Assembly: GCA_017518105.1 (NCBI GenBank) | Contig: JAFWWC010000012.1 | Span: 1-64,000, forward strand | Direction: 5' to 3' | DNA length: 64,000 nt | DNA from: Selenomonadaceae bacterium | Lineage (GTDB): Bacteria; Bacillota; Negativicutes; Selenomonadales; Selenomonadaceae | Part shown: piece after piece, positions 6,773 through 15,323 of the stretch | Layout: every line of letters starts with the position of its first letter | Position numbering within the stretch: position 1 is the stretch's first letter | The notes under the pieces: model-generated | Database searches by the model: none | Told to the model about the DNA's origin: nothing | Seen by the model: only the letters and a program-made list of their open reading frames with translations | Made by a program: the position numbers and the translations under genes

Positions 6773-8176
6773 GTTATCTTTGATGTCGTCGTAATCGCGC
6801 CCGCTCAAGTTCGCAACCTCGATTTCCTTAGTGGACAGCCCGTTGTTGATTCTCAAGATAGCGGCTTGAACCTCTTTGGCGGGGTCAAGGACGTTATTTT
6901 TTTGGCTCAACCAATCGGCATTGAGATACGCTTGATGACGGATAGGGTCGTCGAAAAATCCCGGCGCGTCAATCCTTCCTAAAGCAATCGCCTCAGTTAG
7001 GAATTGCTCGTAGATTGGACGACAGAAATCATTAACAAAAGCGGCGCGTCTAGCTTTGAATTCGTCTTCGGCTTGGAGGAGGGCGGCGCGGCTAGCCGAG
7101 TAAGAGGCGTTGAAAGTTTTTAGGACGACTTCGGCGGGAAGTCCAATCGCCGCGCAGATATTTTTCAGGAAAGCGGCAGTGTATTCGGCGAAGGTCGACT
7201 GGGAATTAGAGCTATCGATACTCTTCACATCCAAGCCACGCGGGAGGCTGGTCACGGAAGGCGAGCCGATTTTGAACTCCTTAGCGGTTTCATCCACGGC
7301 ATCGTCGGCGATTTCGTTCAGTCTCCAGTTGGTGTTAGGTTGCGTAAAGAAGATAGCAAAGAAGCTCCTAATGATGGAGGCGGAGAGTTCAGCGTCGGAA
7401 TAGCGGGAGAGCTGCTTAAGAGCCTCGATGACTGGGGCGATAACCGGGACGCCGCGGAACTGGTCGGGGCTTTGGTCTTTGCAAAGGTGCAAAAGATTGG
7501 GGGAGCCGCTCAGCCGCCCGTGCCAAAGGACGCGTTGCCATTGGATAACGGGATTGATGAGGCTAGGCTCGTTCCAGATACGATTGGCAACATGAATGGC
7601 GACCAAAGAACCGGATTTATCGACTTCGATACCGCGGACAATGCGATTGTTATTCAGGAGCATTTCAACTTGATTGCCGATACCGGTAGCGGGATTGGAA
7701 ACTCTCTGCGCGTCGACGAGCTGAATTCTCAAGCTATAGGGCATTAATTTTTCGGGCGCACGCCTCTTAAACAAGACAAAACAATCGCCGTCGTAAAGCA
7801 TAGCGCGGAAGGCGACGGCTTGAAGCTCGAAGAAATTATTGCGTCGCAGGAAGTCGCAAGCGTTTTGATTGTTCGCCCAAAGATTGAATTCGCGCTTAAC
7901 TTTGCGGCTCCAAAGGCGGGCTTGCTCTTGCGTCATACCGAGTTCATCGGCTTTGATTCTAGGGAAAAGTTTCAGCCCGCTGCCGATGGTGCCCGTGGTT
8001 AGGGTCGAGATAATCGCCGAGCCGACGCTGTCATTTAGGACGAGGTCATTGGCGCGATTTCTTAGGCGGTCGATATGTTCGTCGATGTCGAAGCGCGGCG
8101 AGAAATGCTGCGGATTCCAGTTGCGGATTGTCTTTTTCGTGGTGGACGCGCCGCCATTTGCATAACCAGTACTCAT
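6728..8176 (-). CDS. Phage portal protein, lambda GpB family, on the minus strand
   Basis: The portal forms the dodecameric DNA channel at one head vertex. The ATG at 8176 (MSTGYANGG) follows AAGGAGTGATAAAA; 69 upstream residues in the frame are not credible. The 482 residues include family-typical stretches: AIISTLTTGTIGSGLKLFPR, DCFVLFKR, a basic central region, and 'AAIGLPAEVVLKTFNASYSA SRAALLQAEDEFK' near the C-terminus. It is encoded opposite to every other head gene. No strong -35 accompanies the TATAAT upstream of it. Confidence 0.9.
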   Translation of the reverse strand: MSTGYANGGASTTKKTIRNWNPQHFSPRFDIDEHIDRLRNRANDLVLNDSVGSAIISTLTTGTIGSGLKLFPRIKADELGMTQEQARLWSRKVKREFNLWANNQNACDFLRRNNFFELQAVAFRAMLYDGDCFVLFKRRAPEKLMPYSLRIQLVDAQRVSNPATGIGNQVEMLLNNNRIVRGIEVDKSGSLVAIHVANRIWNEPSLINPVIQWQRVLWHGRLSGSPNLLHLCKDQSPDQFRGVPVIAPVIEALKQLSRYSDAELSASIIRSFFAIFFTQPNTNWRLNEIADDAVDETAKEFKIGSPSVTSLPRGLDVKSIDSSNSQSTFAEYTAAFLKNICAAIGLPAEVVLKTFNASYSASRAALLQAEDEFKARRAAFVNDFCRPIYEQFLTEAIALGRIDAPGFFDDPIRHQAYLNADWLSQKNNVLDPAKEVQAAILRINNGLSTKEIEVANLSGRDYDDIKDNLENYGADSAGGSLH

Positions 8177-8210
8177 TTTTATCACTCCTTTTTTGAAGGG
8201 ATTATAAGCT

Positions 8211-8972
8211 ATGGAGAAAGAATTTGCGATATACAACGGCGACTGCTTAGAATTGCTGAAAGAGTTGCCGGACGGTTCGGTAGACATGATTTTGGACGAC
8301 TTGCCGTATGGAACGACGGATTGCGCTTTTGACCGACGGCTACCATTTGAACCGATGTGGAAAGAGTTCCTGCGGGTGACCAAACATAACGCGGCGATAG
8401 TGTTGTTCAGTCAAATGCCGTTTGGAGCCGAACTCATCATGAGCCAGCGAAAACTTTTCCGCTACGAATGGATTTGGGAGAAAAGCCTCGGCGTCGGTTT
8501 CCTCAATGCAAAGAAAATGCCTCTTCGCTGTCATGAGAATATCCTAGTGTTCTATCGGAAGCTGCCGACGTATAATCCGCAATTCACCAAAGGCAAGCCG
8601 AAACATTGGAAAGGCAATTCGTCGTCGACAGCCAATTACAGCGGTTTTCACCCGCATTCCGTTTACAACAACGACAAAGGAATTTATTATCCGCGAGACG
8701 TGATTCAGTTTGAACAGAATAACACGGGCGCGAAGTTGGACGTTTATCATCCGCAACAAAAGCCAACGCCGTTGCTCGAATACCTAATCCGGACGTACAC
8801 GAACGAAGGCGAATTGGTCTTAGACGCGACGATGGGGTCGGGCTCGACGGGCGTGGCGTGCATGAATACGAAGCGGCGGTTCGTGGGGATTGAGCTGGAA
8901 AAGAAATACTACGACATCGCGCAGGAGAGGATAGAAAAAGCCCTTGCCTTGAAACGGCAGGAGCTTTTTTAG
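8211..8972 (+). CDS. Beta-class DNA methyltransferase
   Basis: The enzyme transfers a methyl group to an amino group of adenine or cytosine in DNA. Motif IV appears as D-L-P-Y at residues 30-33 (a variant of D-P-P-Y), and motif I follows near the C-terminus as LDATMGSGSTG around D205, the order of the beta class. Length is 253 residues. There is no restriction partner, so it is probably an orphan that protects phage DNA. The gene is divergent from the portal with 34 bases between starts. Confidence 0.9.
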   Translation: MEKEFAIYNGDCLELLKELPDGSVDMILDDLPYGTTDCAFDRRLPFEPMWKEFLRVTKHNAAIVLFSQMPFGAELIMSQRKLFRYEWIWEKSLGVGFLNAKKMPLRCHENILVFYRKLPTYNPQFTKGKPKHWKGNSSSTANYSGFHPHSVYNNDKGIYYPRDVIQFEQNNTGAKLDVYHPQQKPTPLLEYLIRTYTNEGELVLDATMGSGSTGVACMNTKRRFVGIELEKKYYDIAQERIEKALALKRQELF

Positions 8973-8980
8973 GTGGCGGC

Positions 8981-9373
8981 ATGGAGACTAAAAACCTAAT
9001 TCGATACGGGAAAGTCAGCGCGGTGTATCCGGAGCGAGCGACCGCTAGGGTAGTATACGACGACAAGGATAATATGGTGAGTGCGGAGCTACCAGTGTTG
9101 CAAGCGGCGAGCTATCAGAGCCGCTTTTACTCGTTGCCGAAGGTCGGGGATAACGTAGTTTGCTTAATGGCTCCTAACGGCGAAGATGGCTTTGGATTTA
9201 TCCTCGGTTCGTTCTACAGCGAGGTGAATAAGCCGCCGACGACTGACGGCAACAAACTCATGCTGAACATATCGGACAAGCTGGTAATCGCGTTCGACGA
9301 GAGCACCTCGGAGCTGACGATAAATTGCAAGGGGCGAATACGGATAAACGGGAAGCGGGTTGATATAAATTGA
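8981..9373 (+). CDS. Baseplate assembly protein V (tail spike)
   Basis: P2 gpV forms the central spike of contractile tails. The 130-residue protein has the usual N-terminal OB-like domain (RYGKVSAVYPERATARVVYD, then LPKVGDNVVCLMAPNG, then FILGSFYS) and a short repetitive C-terminal strand region (LTINCKGRIRINGKRVDIN). It is followed at once by a PAAR protein that would cap the spike. In P2-like phages these genes normally sit with J and I, not near the portal. Confidence 0.85.
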   Translation: METKNLIRYGKVSAVYPERATARVVYDDKDNMVSAELPVLQAASYQSRFYSLPKVGDNVVCLMAPNGEDGFGFILGSFYSEVNKPPTTDGNKLMLNISDKLVIAFDESTSELTINCKGRIRINGKRVDIN

Positions 9374-9657
9374 GGGCGACGAGACTGGGCGATTTGAATA
9401 CGGGTCATGACGCCTGCGCGCCGCGAGAGCTGATAACGGCGTCAACCGATTGCTTCATAAATGGACGTGGGGCGGGGCGGGTCGGCGACATATACGCGAG
9501 CCACTCGTGCATAGAACACCCGCCGCACAATGACAATATCGCGGCTGGCTCTGGTAGCGTTTTCATAAACGGCAGGTCAGCCGGCAGGATAGGAGACGCG
9601 GTAGCAATCGGCGGGTCAGTCGCGCAGGGTTCCGAGGACGTTTGGATAGGTGGTTAG
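9370..9657 (+). CDS. PAAR-domain spike tip protein
   Basis: PAAR proteins form a sharp, metal-bound tip on phage and type VI spikes. The TTG at 9370 overlaps the stop of the V gene. The 95-residue protein has the PAAR repeat pattern: ATRLGDLNTGHDACAPRELI, TDCFINGRGAGRVGD, a histidine/cysteine cluster (SHSCIEHPPH), then SGSVFINGRSAGRIGD and a final G-S-E-D-V-W-I-G-G. It fits directly on the product of the preceding gene. Confidence 0.9.
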   Translation: MRATRLGDLNTGHDACAPRELITASTDCFINGRGAGRVGDIYASHSCIEHPPHNDNIAAGSGSVFINGRSAGRIGDAVAIGGSVAQGSEDVWIGG

Positions 9658-9659
9658 TC

Positions 9660-10214
9660 ATGGCAATCTTAGAAGACGCCTTCAACATGGCGATAAATGC
9701 GTTGCGCGGCGAAATCGGTAGCTTCGGGGAGATTTTATTTGAGTGCTACGCGGGGCAATTTCGGGTAGACTTCGACGCGACGGCGGAGGGCTTGAGCGGC
9801 TTGAAAGTCAAACCTTCAACGCGGGTCATGACGTTTGATAACTTTCAGCGGCGGACGCGGGCGAGGTACGCTAGGCACCAGCTGATAAACAAGACGAGCG
9901 TTTTGGAAAAGGTAGGAGACGAACCCGACCAGATAACCTTCGACGTGAAGTTGATTCGCGAGCTGGGGGTCGTGCCGGAAGAGGAAATAGAACTAATCCG
10001 CGGCTACATCAAAGCGGGCACGCAGGAGAGTTTGATAATCGGCTCGGAAGTCCTAGGGGAATATGTCATAACGGAGCTGGCGGAGGGGCGTTCGTTCGTG
10101 GATTGTTTTGGACGGACGCAGGTCGCCGAGCTGTCATTAACATTCGAGGAAACGGGCGCGGCAGAGCAAACTGAAACCGCCCCTTCAACCGACCTGCCGC
10201 CGATATGGCTTTAA
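9660..10214 (+). CDS. Tail protein U-like
   Basis: The ATG at 9660 follows GGTGG and gives 184 residues. A central segment (MTFDNFQRRTRARYARHQLI and then DQITFDVKL) matches the layout of P2 gpU, a tail completion protein that caps the tail tube. The C-terminal 20 residues are a threonine/proline-rich tail. It lies between PAAR and gp25. Assignment rests on motif pattern and neighbours, so a different baseplate role is possible. Confidence 0.6.
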   Translation: MAILEDAFNMAINALRGEIGSFGEILFECYAGQFRVDFDATAEGLSGLKVKPSTRVMTFDNFQRRTRARYARHQLINKTSVLEKVGDEPDQITFDVKLIRELGVVPEEEIELIRGYIKAGTQESLIIGSEVLGEYVITELAEGRSFVDCFGRTQVAELSLTFEETGAAEQTETAPSTDLPPIWL

Positions 10215-10226
10215 GGAGGTGGAATC

Positions 10227-10541
10227 ATGACGTTAGAAATCGGATTAAGTCAGACGCCATGGAAATTAGTACCCAGCTCCAAAGCGGAAGAAATAGCCCA
10301 ATGTGTGAAATGCCTTTTGCTCACGGCGAAGGGCACTTGTTTTTTCTACCGTGATTTTGGTGTAAACACGGAGCTGATAGATAAGCCGTTGCCGGTAGCG
10401 AAAAATCGGTTTTTAGCGGAGGTCGTCAAGCAGGTGGCAAAGTATGAAAGTCGCGCCCGCGTGAAGGGCGTAAGGTGGATAACTGATGAGGCGTCCGACG
10501 GCGTGCTTGCACCTGTCGTCACGATTGAGCTTCGTGAATGA
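10227..10541 (+). CDS. Baseplate wedge protein, gpW/gp25 family
   Basis: T4 gp25 and P2 gpW start sheath assembly at the baseplate. The ATG follows AAGGAGGTGGAATC. In 104 residues the family pattern is visible: LLLTAKGTCFFYRDFGVNTE, then IDKPLPVAKNRFLAEVVKQV, then ESRARVKGVRWI and a final strand VVTIELRE. The last 23 bases overlap, in convergent orientation, the 3' end of an HNH gene. Confidence 0.8.
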   Translation: MTLEIGLSQTPWKLVPSSKAEEIAQCVKCLLLTAKGTCFFYRDFGVNTELIDKPLPVAKNRFLAEVVKQVAKYESRARVKGVRWITDEASDGVLAPVVTIELRE

Positions 10542-11292
10542 TGTTAAGGATAGTTCGAGAGGCAACACCGTATTTCTTGGCTAAAACTTTGCAACCGCAA
10601 CCGCGAACGCTGGCTTGGTATTCGGCGCAGATTTGGGCTTTGATTTCTTCGGGAATACGCTTGAATTTTGATTGACGAGCTGCCCCGCCTGCCGATTTAT
10701 AACGTTCGCCACGTTGGATTTTGCCAATCGTCACTTGGTGGATACCGAATAAATCAGCCAGTTGCCGTTGTGTAAGGTTGTTAGGATTCTCTCGAATATA
10801 GCGGGCTTGTTCGTTACTTAGTTTAGAATCGGAGCGATTTTCACCTTGTATTCCAACTAGCAAACCCGTATCGAAAGCGTGCCGAATATTTTCAGAGCCT
10901 GTTACCCATTCCAAGTTCTCAACAAAGTTATTGAACTTGCAACCGTCAATATGATTGATGTGCGGTTTGTTGTCAGGATTAGGAATAAAGCAAAGAGCGA
11001 CGAGCCGATGATTGCGGAAAAGTTTCTTTTTGTCGTTTTTGCTCAAACAAAACTCTAAATATCCATTGCGATTAAGCATAGGCTTAAGAACTCGTTGCTT
11101 GCCGTTCTTATAAATGCGTTTTACCCTTCCGAAATTAGAGACTTGATAGCCGTCATAATCGGGAATAGGTTGCCACACTTCACCCGGCAAATCCTCTAAA
11201 CCGAGCGGATAGAACTTCATGAGTGCGACATAGGCGGGCTTATAAATTGTTTCGTAGTGGCGGCGGAGCCACTCACGTTGATAATTGTTCAT
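10519..11292 (-). CDS. NUMOD4/HNH homing endonuclease 1
   Basis: Such enzymes cut DNA and spread their own gene. The ATG at 11292 follows AGGAGGGATTTTTA; 257 residues. An N-terminal NUMOD4 region is visible (PGEVWQPIPDYDGYQVSNFG, then VKRIYKNGKQ), followed by an HNH_3 nuclease core with NHRLVALCFIPNPDNKPHIN, H-I-D-G and N-F-V-E-N-L-E-W-V-T. Two DNA-binding HTH units follow: LSNEQARYIRE...GERYKSAGG, and IPEEIKAQICAEY...KKYGVASRTILNIIHE. It is free-standing, with no intron seen, and lies antisense to the late genes. Confidence 0.9.
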   Translation of the reverse strand: MNNYQREWLRRHYETIYKPAYVALMKFYPLGLEDLPGEVWQPIPDYDGYQVSNFGRVKRIYKNGKQRVLKPMLNRNGYLEFCLSKNDKKKLFRNHRLVALCFIPNPDNKPHINHIDGCKFNNFVENLEWVTGSENIRHAFDTGLLVGIQGENRSDSKLSNEQARYIRENPNNLTQRQLADLFGIHQVTIGKIQRGERYKSAGGAARQSKFKRIPEEIKAQICAEYQASVRGCGCKVLAKKYGVASRTILNIIHEAQS

Positions 11293-11344
11293 TAAAAATC
11301 CCTCCTTGCTAAGAGAGCGGGGAGCGGTTAAGATAAGCAAAAAT

Positions 11345-11382
11345 CCCCGCGTGGTGTTCGTTCAAGGGCAGTGTACACGGGG
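11345..11382. terminator. Bidirectional hairpin upstream of HNH gene 1
   Basis: CCCCGCGTG pairs with CACGGGG and is followed by CTTTTTT on the plus strand and ATTTTT on the minus strand. Its loop contains GTTCGTTCA. A very similar hairpin lies at 17787-17826 at the same position relative to HNH gene 2. Confidence 0.6.
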
Positions 11383-11411
11383 CTTTTTTATTTGTAAAGG
11401 AGATGATTAAG

Positions 11412-12119
11412 TTGGTCATTGATTTGTTTGAAGGGATAAGTTCTTCGACGCTGAGCCGAGTGAGTTATCTGATTCAAGGGCAGACGGATATAACCGTCCG
11501 CGTGAACTCATCGGGCGGCGACATATTCTCTGCATTGTCGATTTACAACCTGCTAAAGGGCAAGTGCAACGTCGAAATTTTGGGCTTAGCGGCGTCGGCG
11601 GCAACGATAATCGCCATGGCTGGGAAGAAGATTTCTATCGCGTCGAACGGGCTCTTCATGATTCACAGCCCAAAAGCCATGCTGATTAATTATTACGACA
11701 AGCAGAGTTTGGACAAGCTATCGAACACGCTAGCCAAAACGGAGGAGAGTATCCTTGCGACATATCGCAGTCGGGTAGAGAATTTTGAAATGCCCGCCGA
11801 TGATTTATGGCTTACGGCGACCGAGGCAAAGAGTATGGGCTTCGTGGATGAAATTATCGGCGAGGTACCGGTTGTGATGGACGCGGGCAACGTGTTCATC
11901 AACTCGATAGCCTACGACGCCGCGCAGGTCAAAGGCTTATCGGAACGACTTCATCCGACGCCCAAAACGGACGCCGCCTTAGCACAAATCCTTGCGCTCA
12001 TCAAAGACCAGATGACGTCGGGAGCGGCTGGCGTCCAAAATCAGCAACTGACCGCCGAGGACATCAAAGCGGCGCAGATAAAAAAGATGATAGCATTCGC
12101 GAACAGGAAGGTGGTTTAA
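11412..12119 (+). CDS. ClpP-like head maturation protease
   Basis: The enzyme trims head proteins during capsid assembly. I chose the TTG at 11412 because AAAGGAG at 11397-11402 leaves no space before the ATG at 11403. The ClpP fold is clear: VRVNSSGGDIFSALSIYNLL, the catalytic serine in LGLAASAATIIAMAG, the catalytic histidine in FMIHSPKA, and a later D in ATEAKSMGFVDEIIGE. The C-terminal 70 residues are a scaffold-like tail with Q/A-rich helix. It precedes the decoration and capsid genes, as usual. Confidence 0.85.
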   Translation: MVIDLFEGISSSTLSRVSYLIQGQTDITVRVNSSGGDIFSALSIYNLLKGKCNVEILGLAASAATIIAMAGKKISIASNGLFMIHSPKAMLINYYDKQSLDKLSNTLAKTEESILATYRSRVENFEMPADDLWLTATEAKSMGFVDEIIGEVPVVMDAGNVFINSIAYDAAQVKGLSERLHPTPKTDAALAQILALIKDQMTSGAAGVQNQQLTAEDIKAAQIKKMIAFANRKVV

Positions 12120-12530
12120 ATGGGCTACTACGAAGAAGTAATGGGCTTTGAGGAAGACGGGCTATTGGCGCACAACGGGATAGCGGCGTTCGTGCAGAAT
12201 GTCAAAGTGAGCTCGGCGGTAGTGCGCGGGCAATTAATCTGCCGGGGGACGGACGGGAAATATTCGCCTGTCACGGAGAACGCCGACGCCAGCAAAGTAT
12301 TGGCGATTGCGGCGAGGGACTTCACGCCCTCAGAGGACAACAACGTCACTCAAGCCTATTCCAGAGGTTGTTTTTCCGTGGAAAAAGTTTATGTGGGCGA
12401 TAATCCTTGCTATTCACTGGGGCATCTCGACGACGTAGAAATTTTGGTGGGCGAGGCGATAGACCTAGAGACGTTTAGGCAAGCGTTGAGAACTCAAGGA
12501 ATATGGCTTACGAGTTTGGAAGGAGCGTGA
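12120..12530 (+). CDS. Head decoration protein D-like
   Basis: Lambda gpD trimers stabilise expanded capsids. The 136-residue protein has family-like features: LLAHNGIAAFVQNVKVSSAV, VRGQLICRGTDGKYSPV, and AIAARDFTPSEDNNVTQAYS followed by G-C-F. It lies between the ClpP protease and the major capsid gene, the standard order. It starts immediately after the protease stop. Confidence 0.8.
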   Translation: MGYYEEVMGFEEDGLLAHNGIAAFVQNVKVSSAVVRGQLICRGTDGKYSPVTENADASKVLAIAARDFTPSEDNNVTQAYSRGCFSVEKVYVGDNPCYSLGHLDDVEILVGEAIDLETFRQALRTQGIWLTSLEGA

Positions 12531-12534
12531 TAAC

Positions 12535-13587
12535 GTGAATCCCTTTGCATTTACGGAGACAATGGATTTGCTCAGGGTCGTGGAGCAAGTCCAAACGCCG
12601 ACGACTTTCCTCAGCGATATATTTTTCAAGGACAAGGAAAGCACGTTGCAGGACGTGTTCAGCGTGGAAATCGTGAAGAAAAATCGTAGGCTGGCTCCAA
12701 TGCTGGTACGCGGCGCGCGGGCGTTGGGCGTGTCCAGAGAGAAATCGACGGTCAAACTTTGGCGACCGCCGCTAATCGGAGCGCGCAGGACAATTGGTTT
12801 GGAGGATATTTCGCGCCGAATAATCGGGGAAATGCCGGTAGTGAGCACGTTGACGCCGGCGGATAGGGCGTTGCAGATGCAATCGGACGACCTGCGCGAC
12901 CTTTTGAACATGCTGGTGAACAGGCGCGAACAAATGAGTGCGAGCCTCTTAACCACGGGCACGATACCAATCCGCGGGTTCGCCGACGACGGGACGGTCG
13001 CCGAGGAAGAAACTATCGTATTCGATGATGATTGGGTTGTGAGTGTCGAGACGCCTTGGAGCAACGAAGCCGCCACGATTTACGATGACATCAAAGCCGC
13101 CGTGAATTTCATAGCGGAGGAAACGGGGACATTGCCGGACATCGCGATATGCGGGCGCAATATCGAAGGCTATCTGCTAAAGAATACTCAGTTCAAAGAG
13201 TGGGCTAAAAATTTCCGCGAGAGCCTGACGATGATAAGCCTGCAGCCGAAATTCCAAAGCCCGAACGCCCGCCGCTTAGGGCTGATTAATTCGCTGGGGC
13301 TGGAGGTTTATAGCTACCTCGGAACCTATACGGACGAGACGACGGGCACGACTAAGCGGTACATCCCCGACGACATGATTCTTATCGGCACGAGCGGCAG
13401 CGGGAAATATTTAAGCGGGCGCGTGGACTTGATGAAAGGCGGACAATTCTTTAGCTACGCTTCTGAGAACGTGCCAATGTACAGCTATTCGGAGGATAAT
13501 CAAACGACTTCGCTTAGCCTCTTTAGCCGCTGCCTGCCGATAATGCCCGTGATTGAGAGCGTGCGCGCCTTGGAGGTAGTGTCATGA
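12535..13587 (+). CDS. Major capsid protein, lambda gpE family
   Basis: The GTG at 12535 follows AAGGAGCG. The 350-residue protein has the gpE layout: an N-terminal TFLSDIFFK, then ALGVSREKSTVKLWRPPLIG, a helical RREQMSASLLTTGTIPIRG region, and WSNEAATIYDDIKAAVNFIA followed by DIAICGRNI. The C-terminal GQFFSYASENVPMYSYSEDN segment is typical. It overlaps the next gene by ATGA. Confidence 0.9.
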   Translation: MNPFAFTETMDLLRVVEQVQTPTTFLSDIFFKDKESTLQDVFSVEIVKKNRRLAPMLVRGARALGVSREKSTVKLWRPPLIGARRTIGLEDISRRIIGEMPVVSTLTPADRALQMQSDDLRDLLNMLVNRREQMSASLLTTGTIPIRGFADDGTVAEEETIVFDDDWVVSVETPWSNEAATIYDDIKAAVNFIAEETGTLPDIAICGRNIEGYLLKNTQFKEWAKNFRESLTMISLQPKFQSPNARRLGLINSLGLEVYSYLGTYTDETTGTTKRYIPDDMILIGTSGSGKYLSGRVDLMKGGQFFSYASENVPMYSYSEDNQTTSLSLFSRCLPIMPVIESVRALEVVS

Positions 13588-13772
13588 TAGCAAAGCACAG
13601 CATGATTTACCGCGGGATTTTGTACAGGAAGGGGCAATGGGTGCCGATGGACGAGCCGACGCCCGAACCGGAACCGACGCCCGAACCGGAACCTCAACCG
13701 ACGCCCGACCCCGAACCGGAACCGGAGCCCGAACCGGAAATCGAGCCCGCCGAGTTGCCTAAACTCAAATGA
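13584..13772 (+). CDS. Small capsid-adjacent protein with Pro-Glu repeats
   Basis: The 62-residue protein begins MIAKHSMIYRGILYRKGQWV and continues into a run of P-x-P-E-P repeats (about 30 residues) rich in proline and glutamate. It is coupled to the capsid gene by ATGA and to the next gene by ATGA. Short proteins here in other phages resemble minor head components. The repetitive DNA (CCCGAACCGGAACC units) could vary in length by slippage. Confidence 0.55.
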   Translation: MIAKHSMIYRGILYRKGQWVPMDEPTPEPEPTPEPEPQPTPDPEPEPEPEPEIEPAELPKLK

Positions 13773-14131
13773 CTTTCAAGCAAACGATAGCCGCCGACTT
13801 AGATATTTTCGTGGAAACGGACGAGTTCGCCGCGGTCGTGAATATCGACGGCGTGGAGTGCAAGGCTCAGTGGCTAAGTCATACTGCCGACAAATCTAAC
13901 CGCCAATCAGAGACGTTCGCGGGTCTTTACGGAGAATTCTCGGAGCTTTATTTCAAGACCGAGCCGTACCTTGAACAGCATAAGAAGTTGCCGCACCGCG
14001 GGGATACGATTGTGGTGAATGGGGAGCGATATGAAGTGACAAAGGCAGAAGACGAGCTGGGAATCTTGCATTTGATTCTTAGTTCGTATCGGAGCAACCG
14101 CCCGCGCTTTGGTGACCGCCGTGTTGATTAG
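13769..14131 (+). CDS. Head-tail joining protein, FII-like
   Basis: The 120-residue protein lies between the capsid and a tail Z-like protein, the place of the lambda FII-type joining protein. It contains an N-terminal helix (FKQTIAADLDIFVETDEFAA), beta strands, and a typical HRGDTIVVNGERYEVTKAED hairpin. This matches the head-tail connector family that seats the tail on the head. Assignment is from pattern and position. Confidence 0.65.
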   Translation: MTFKQTIAADLDIFVETDEFAAVVNIDGVECKAQWLSHTADKSNRQSETFAGLYGEFSELYFKTEPYLEQHKKLPHRGDTIVVNGERYEVTKAEDELGILHLILSSYRSNRPRFGDRRVD

Positions 14132-14621
14132 GATAATCCCGCGCGGACAAGACGAGGCGGCGGACGTCTTAGAACCTTCGCGAATCAAAAGCCGATTGAC
14201 GCGAGCAATTCGCGAGGCAATAAAGGCAGGGAAGCGCACGGGCAAAAGTCTAACCAAGGCGCGATACACGGCGGGCGATATCAATCGTTTTGGGAAGATA
14301 AGTAGTCGGGCGAGCGGATTAAAGGGGCGGCTGACGATAACGGGCGGGCGGAATCTTATCAAGCGGTTCAGCCTGTCGCCGAGCTCCAGACCTCCGAATA
14401 ACCCTTTAGGCGGGTTGAGTGTCGAAGTTGTAAAAGGACAAGGCGGGCAACTGCCGCATGCGTTCGTGAATCGGGCAGGAAAAGTTTTCGAGCGCACGGG
14501 ACGAGCACGCTTTCCAATCCGGCACTTATCGACGGTATCGCTAACGGGGGCGTGGAGTCGAGTGGGCGCGCAGGTCGAGGAGGCAATCGCCCGGCACTTT
14601 GAAAAGGAGGCGGTATTATGA
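14109..14621 (+). CDS. Minor tail protein Z-like
   Basis: The product (up to 170 residues; a GTG at 14124 is an alternative start) has a basic helical N-terminus (LTRAIREAIKAGKRTGKSLT, then KARYTAGDINRF) and the typical C-terminus: HAFVNRAGKVFERTG, then RFPIRHLSTVSLTGAW and a final helix. This is the lambda gpZ/tail completion pattern. It overlaps both neighbours. The protein connects tail tube to head in related phages. Confidence 0.75.
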   Translation: MVTAVLIRIIPRGQDEAADVLEPSRIKSRLTRAIREAIKAGKRTGKSLTKARYTAGDINRFGKISSRASGLKGRLTITGGRNLIKRFSLSPSSRPPNNPLGGLSVEVVKGQGGQLPHAFVNRAGKVFERTGRARFPIRHLSTVSLTGAWSRVGAQVEEAIARHFEKEAVL

Positions 14622-14815
14622 CGGTAGAAGAAGCCCTGAAGAAATACGGGGGGCTATGTCCACGATGCGGCGAGCAAGTGCGGAGCAAGAATGAGCTGTG
14701 GTATTGTTTCGGATGCGGGGCGTGCGGCAATGCATATCGATACCTCGCCGACCAAGAGGGCTTGAATTACCTCGCGGCGTACAAGAAATACGGCGACAGG
14801 GAATTTGATAAATAG
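14618..14815 (+). CDS. Small zinc-ribbon protein
   Basis: The 65-residue protein has CPRC and CFGCGAC separated by about 20 residues, so four or more cysteines can bind zinc. It is coupled by ATGA to the Z-like gene. Short zinc-ribbon proteins with this spacing occur in phages without a defined role. Confidence 0.6.
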   Translation: MTVEEALKKYGGLCPRCGEQVRSKNELWYCFGCGACGNAYRYLADQEGLNYLAAYKKYGDREFDK

Positions 14816-14826
14816 GAGGCGGTCAT

Positions 14827-15039
14827 ATGAGCTACGGCGAGCAAGTAATCTGGGCGGAGCGGGTGCTGGAAAATCCAGAGGCGGCGAAAATTGCCCTTGA
14901 CGGAATCAAAAAGTTTCAGGACGAGTTCGCGGAATTGGTCGCGCATCACACGCCCCTCAACGAAGAAGCCCAGCGTTTTTATGAAGAAATGCTGGCGAAC
15001 GTATTAACCGATTATGCATTTTCAATAAGGAGAGATTAA
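14827..15039 (+). CDS. Phage protein of unknown function
   Basis: The ATG follows TAGGAGGCGGTCAT. The 70-residue product is helical and acidic (SYGEQVIWAERVLENPEAAK), with no recognised motif. It lies in the head-tail operon two bases from the next gene. Confidence 0.5.
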   Translation: MSYGEQVIWAERVLENPEAAKIALDGIKKFQDEFAELVAHHTPLNEEAQRFYEEMLANVLTDYAFSIRRD

Positions 15040-15041
15040 TC

Positions 15042-15323
15042 ATGGTAGGAAAAATCATTTTGGCGAAATTCAAGGCGTTGGAGGAAATGCCGCAGAAGTA
15101 CCAGAGCGCGTGGGACGGGGTCGAGTGGGAAAAGTTCACGGGCGCGAAGTACAAACCTATCCTCACGGCGGGCGAACAGCTCGTTCACGGCATGAAGTAT
15201 TTCTACGTGGCGGAGCAAACGTTTTCGGACGAGGAAGAGACGCGGCATTTGGTAAGGCTGGCAATCGTGGAGCTCGACGGCGAATACCTCCTTAGCACCA
15301 AAGATTTCATGGAAATCTTATGA
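15042..15323 (+). CDS. Phage protein of unknown function
   Basis: The ATG follows AAGGAGAGATTAATC, and the 93-residue protein is mixed helix and strand (AWDGVEWEKFTGAKYKPILT, then DEEETRHLVRLAIVELDGEY). It overlaps the next gene by ATGA. I do not recognise a family. Confidence 0.5.
   Translation: MVGKIILAKFKALEEMPQKYQSAWDGVEWEKFTGAKYKPILTAGEQLVHGMKYFYVAEQTFSDEEETRHLVRLAIVELDGEYLLSTKDFMEIL

Noticed and set aside
12465..13076. Open frame of 203 codons on the minus strand
   Set aside because: Antisense to the capsid gene; serine-rich composition is what the opposite strand of this GC pattern gives.
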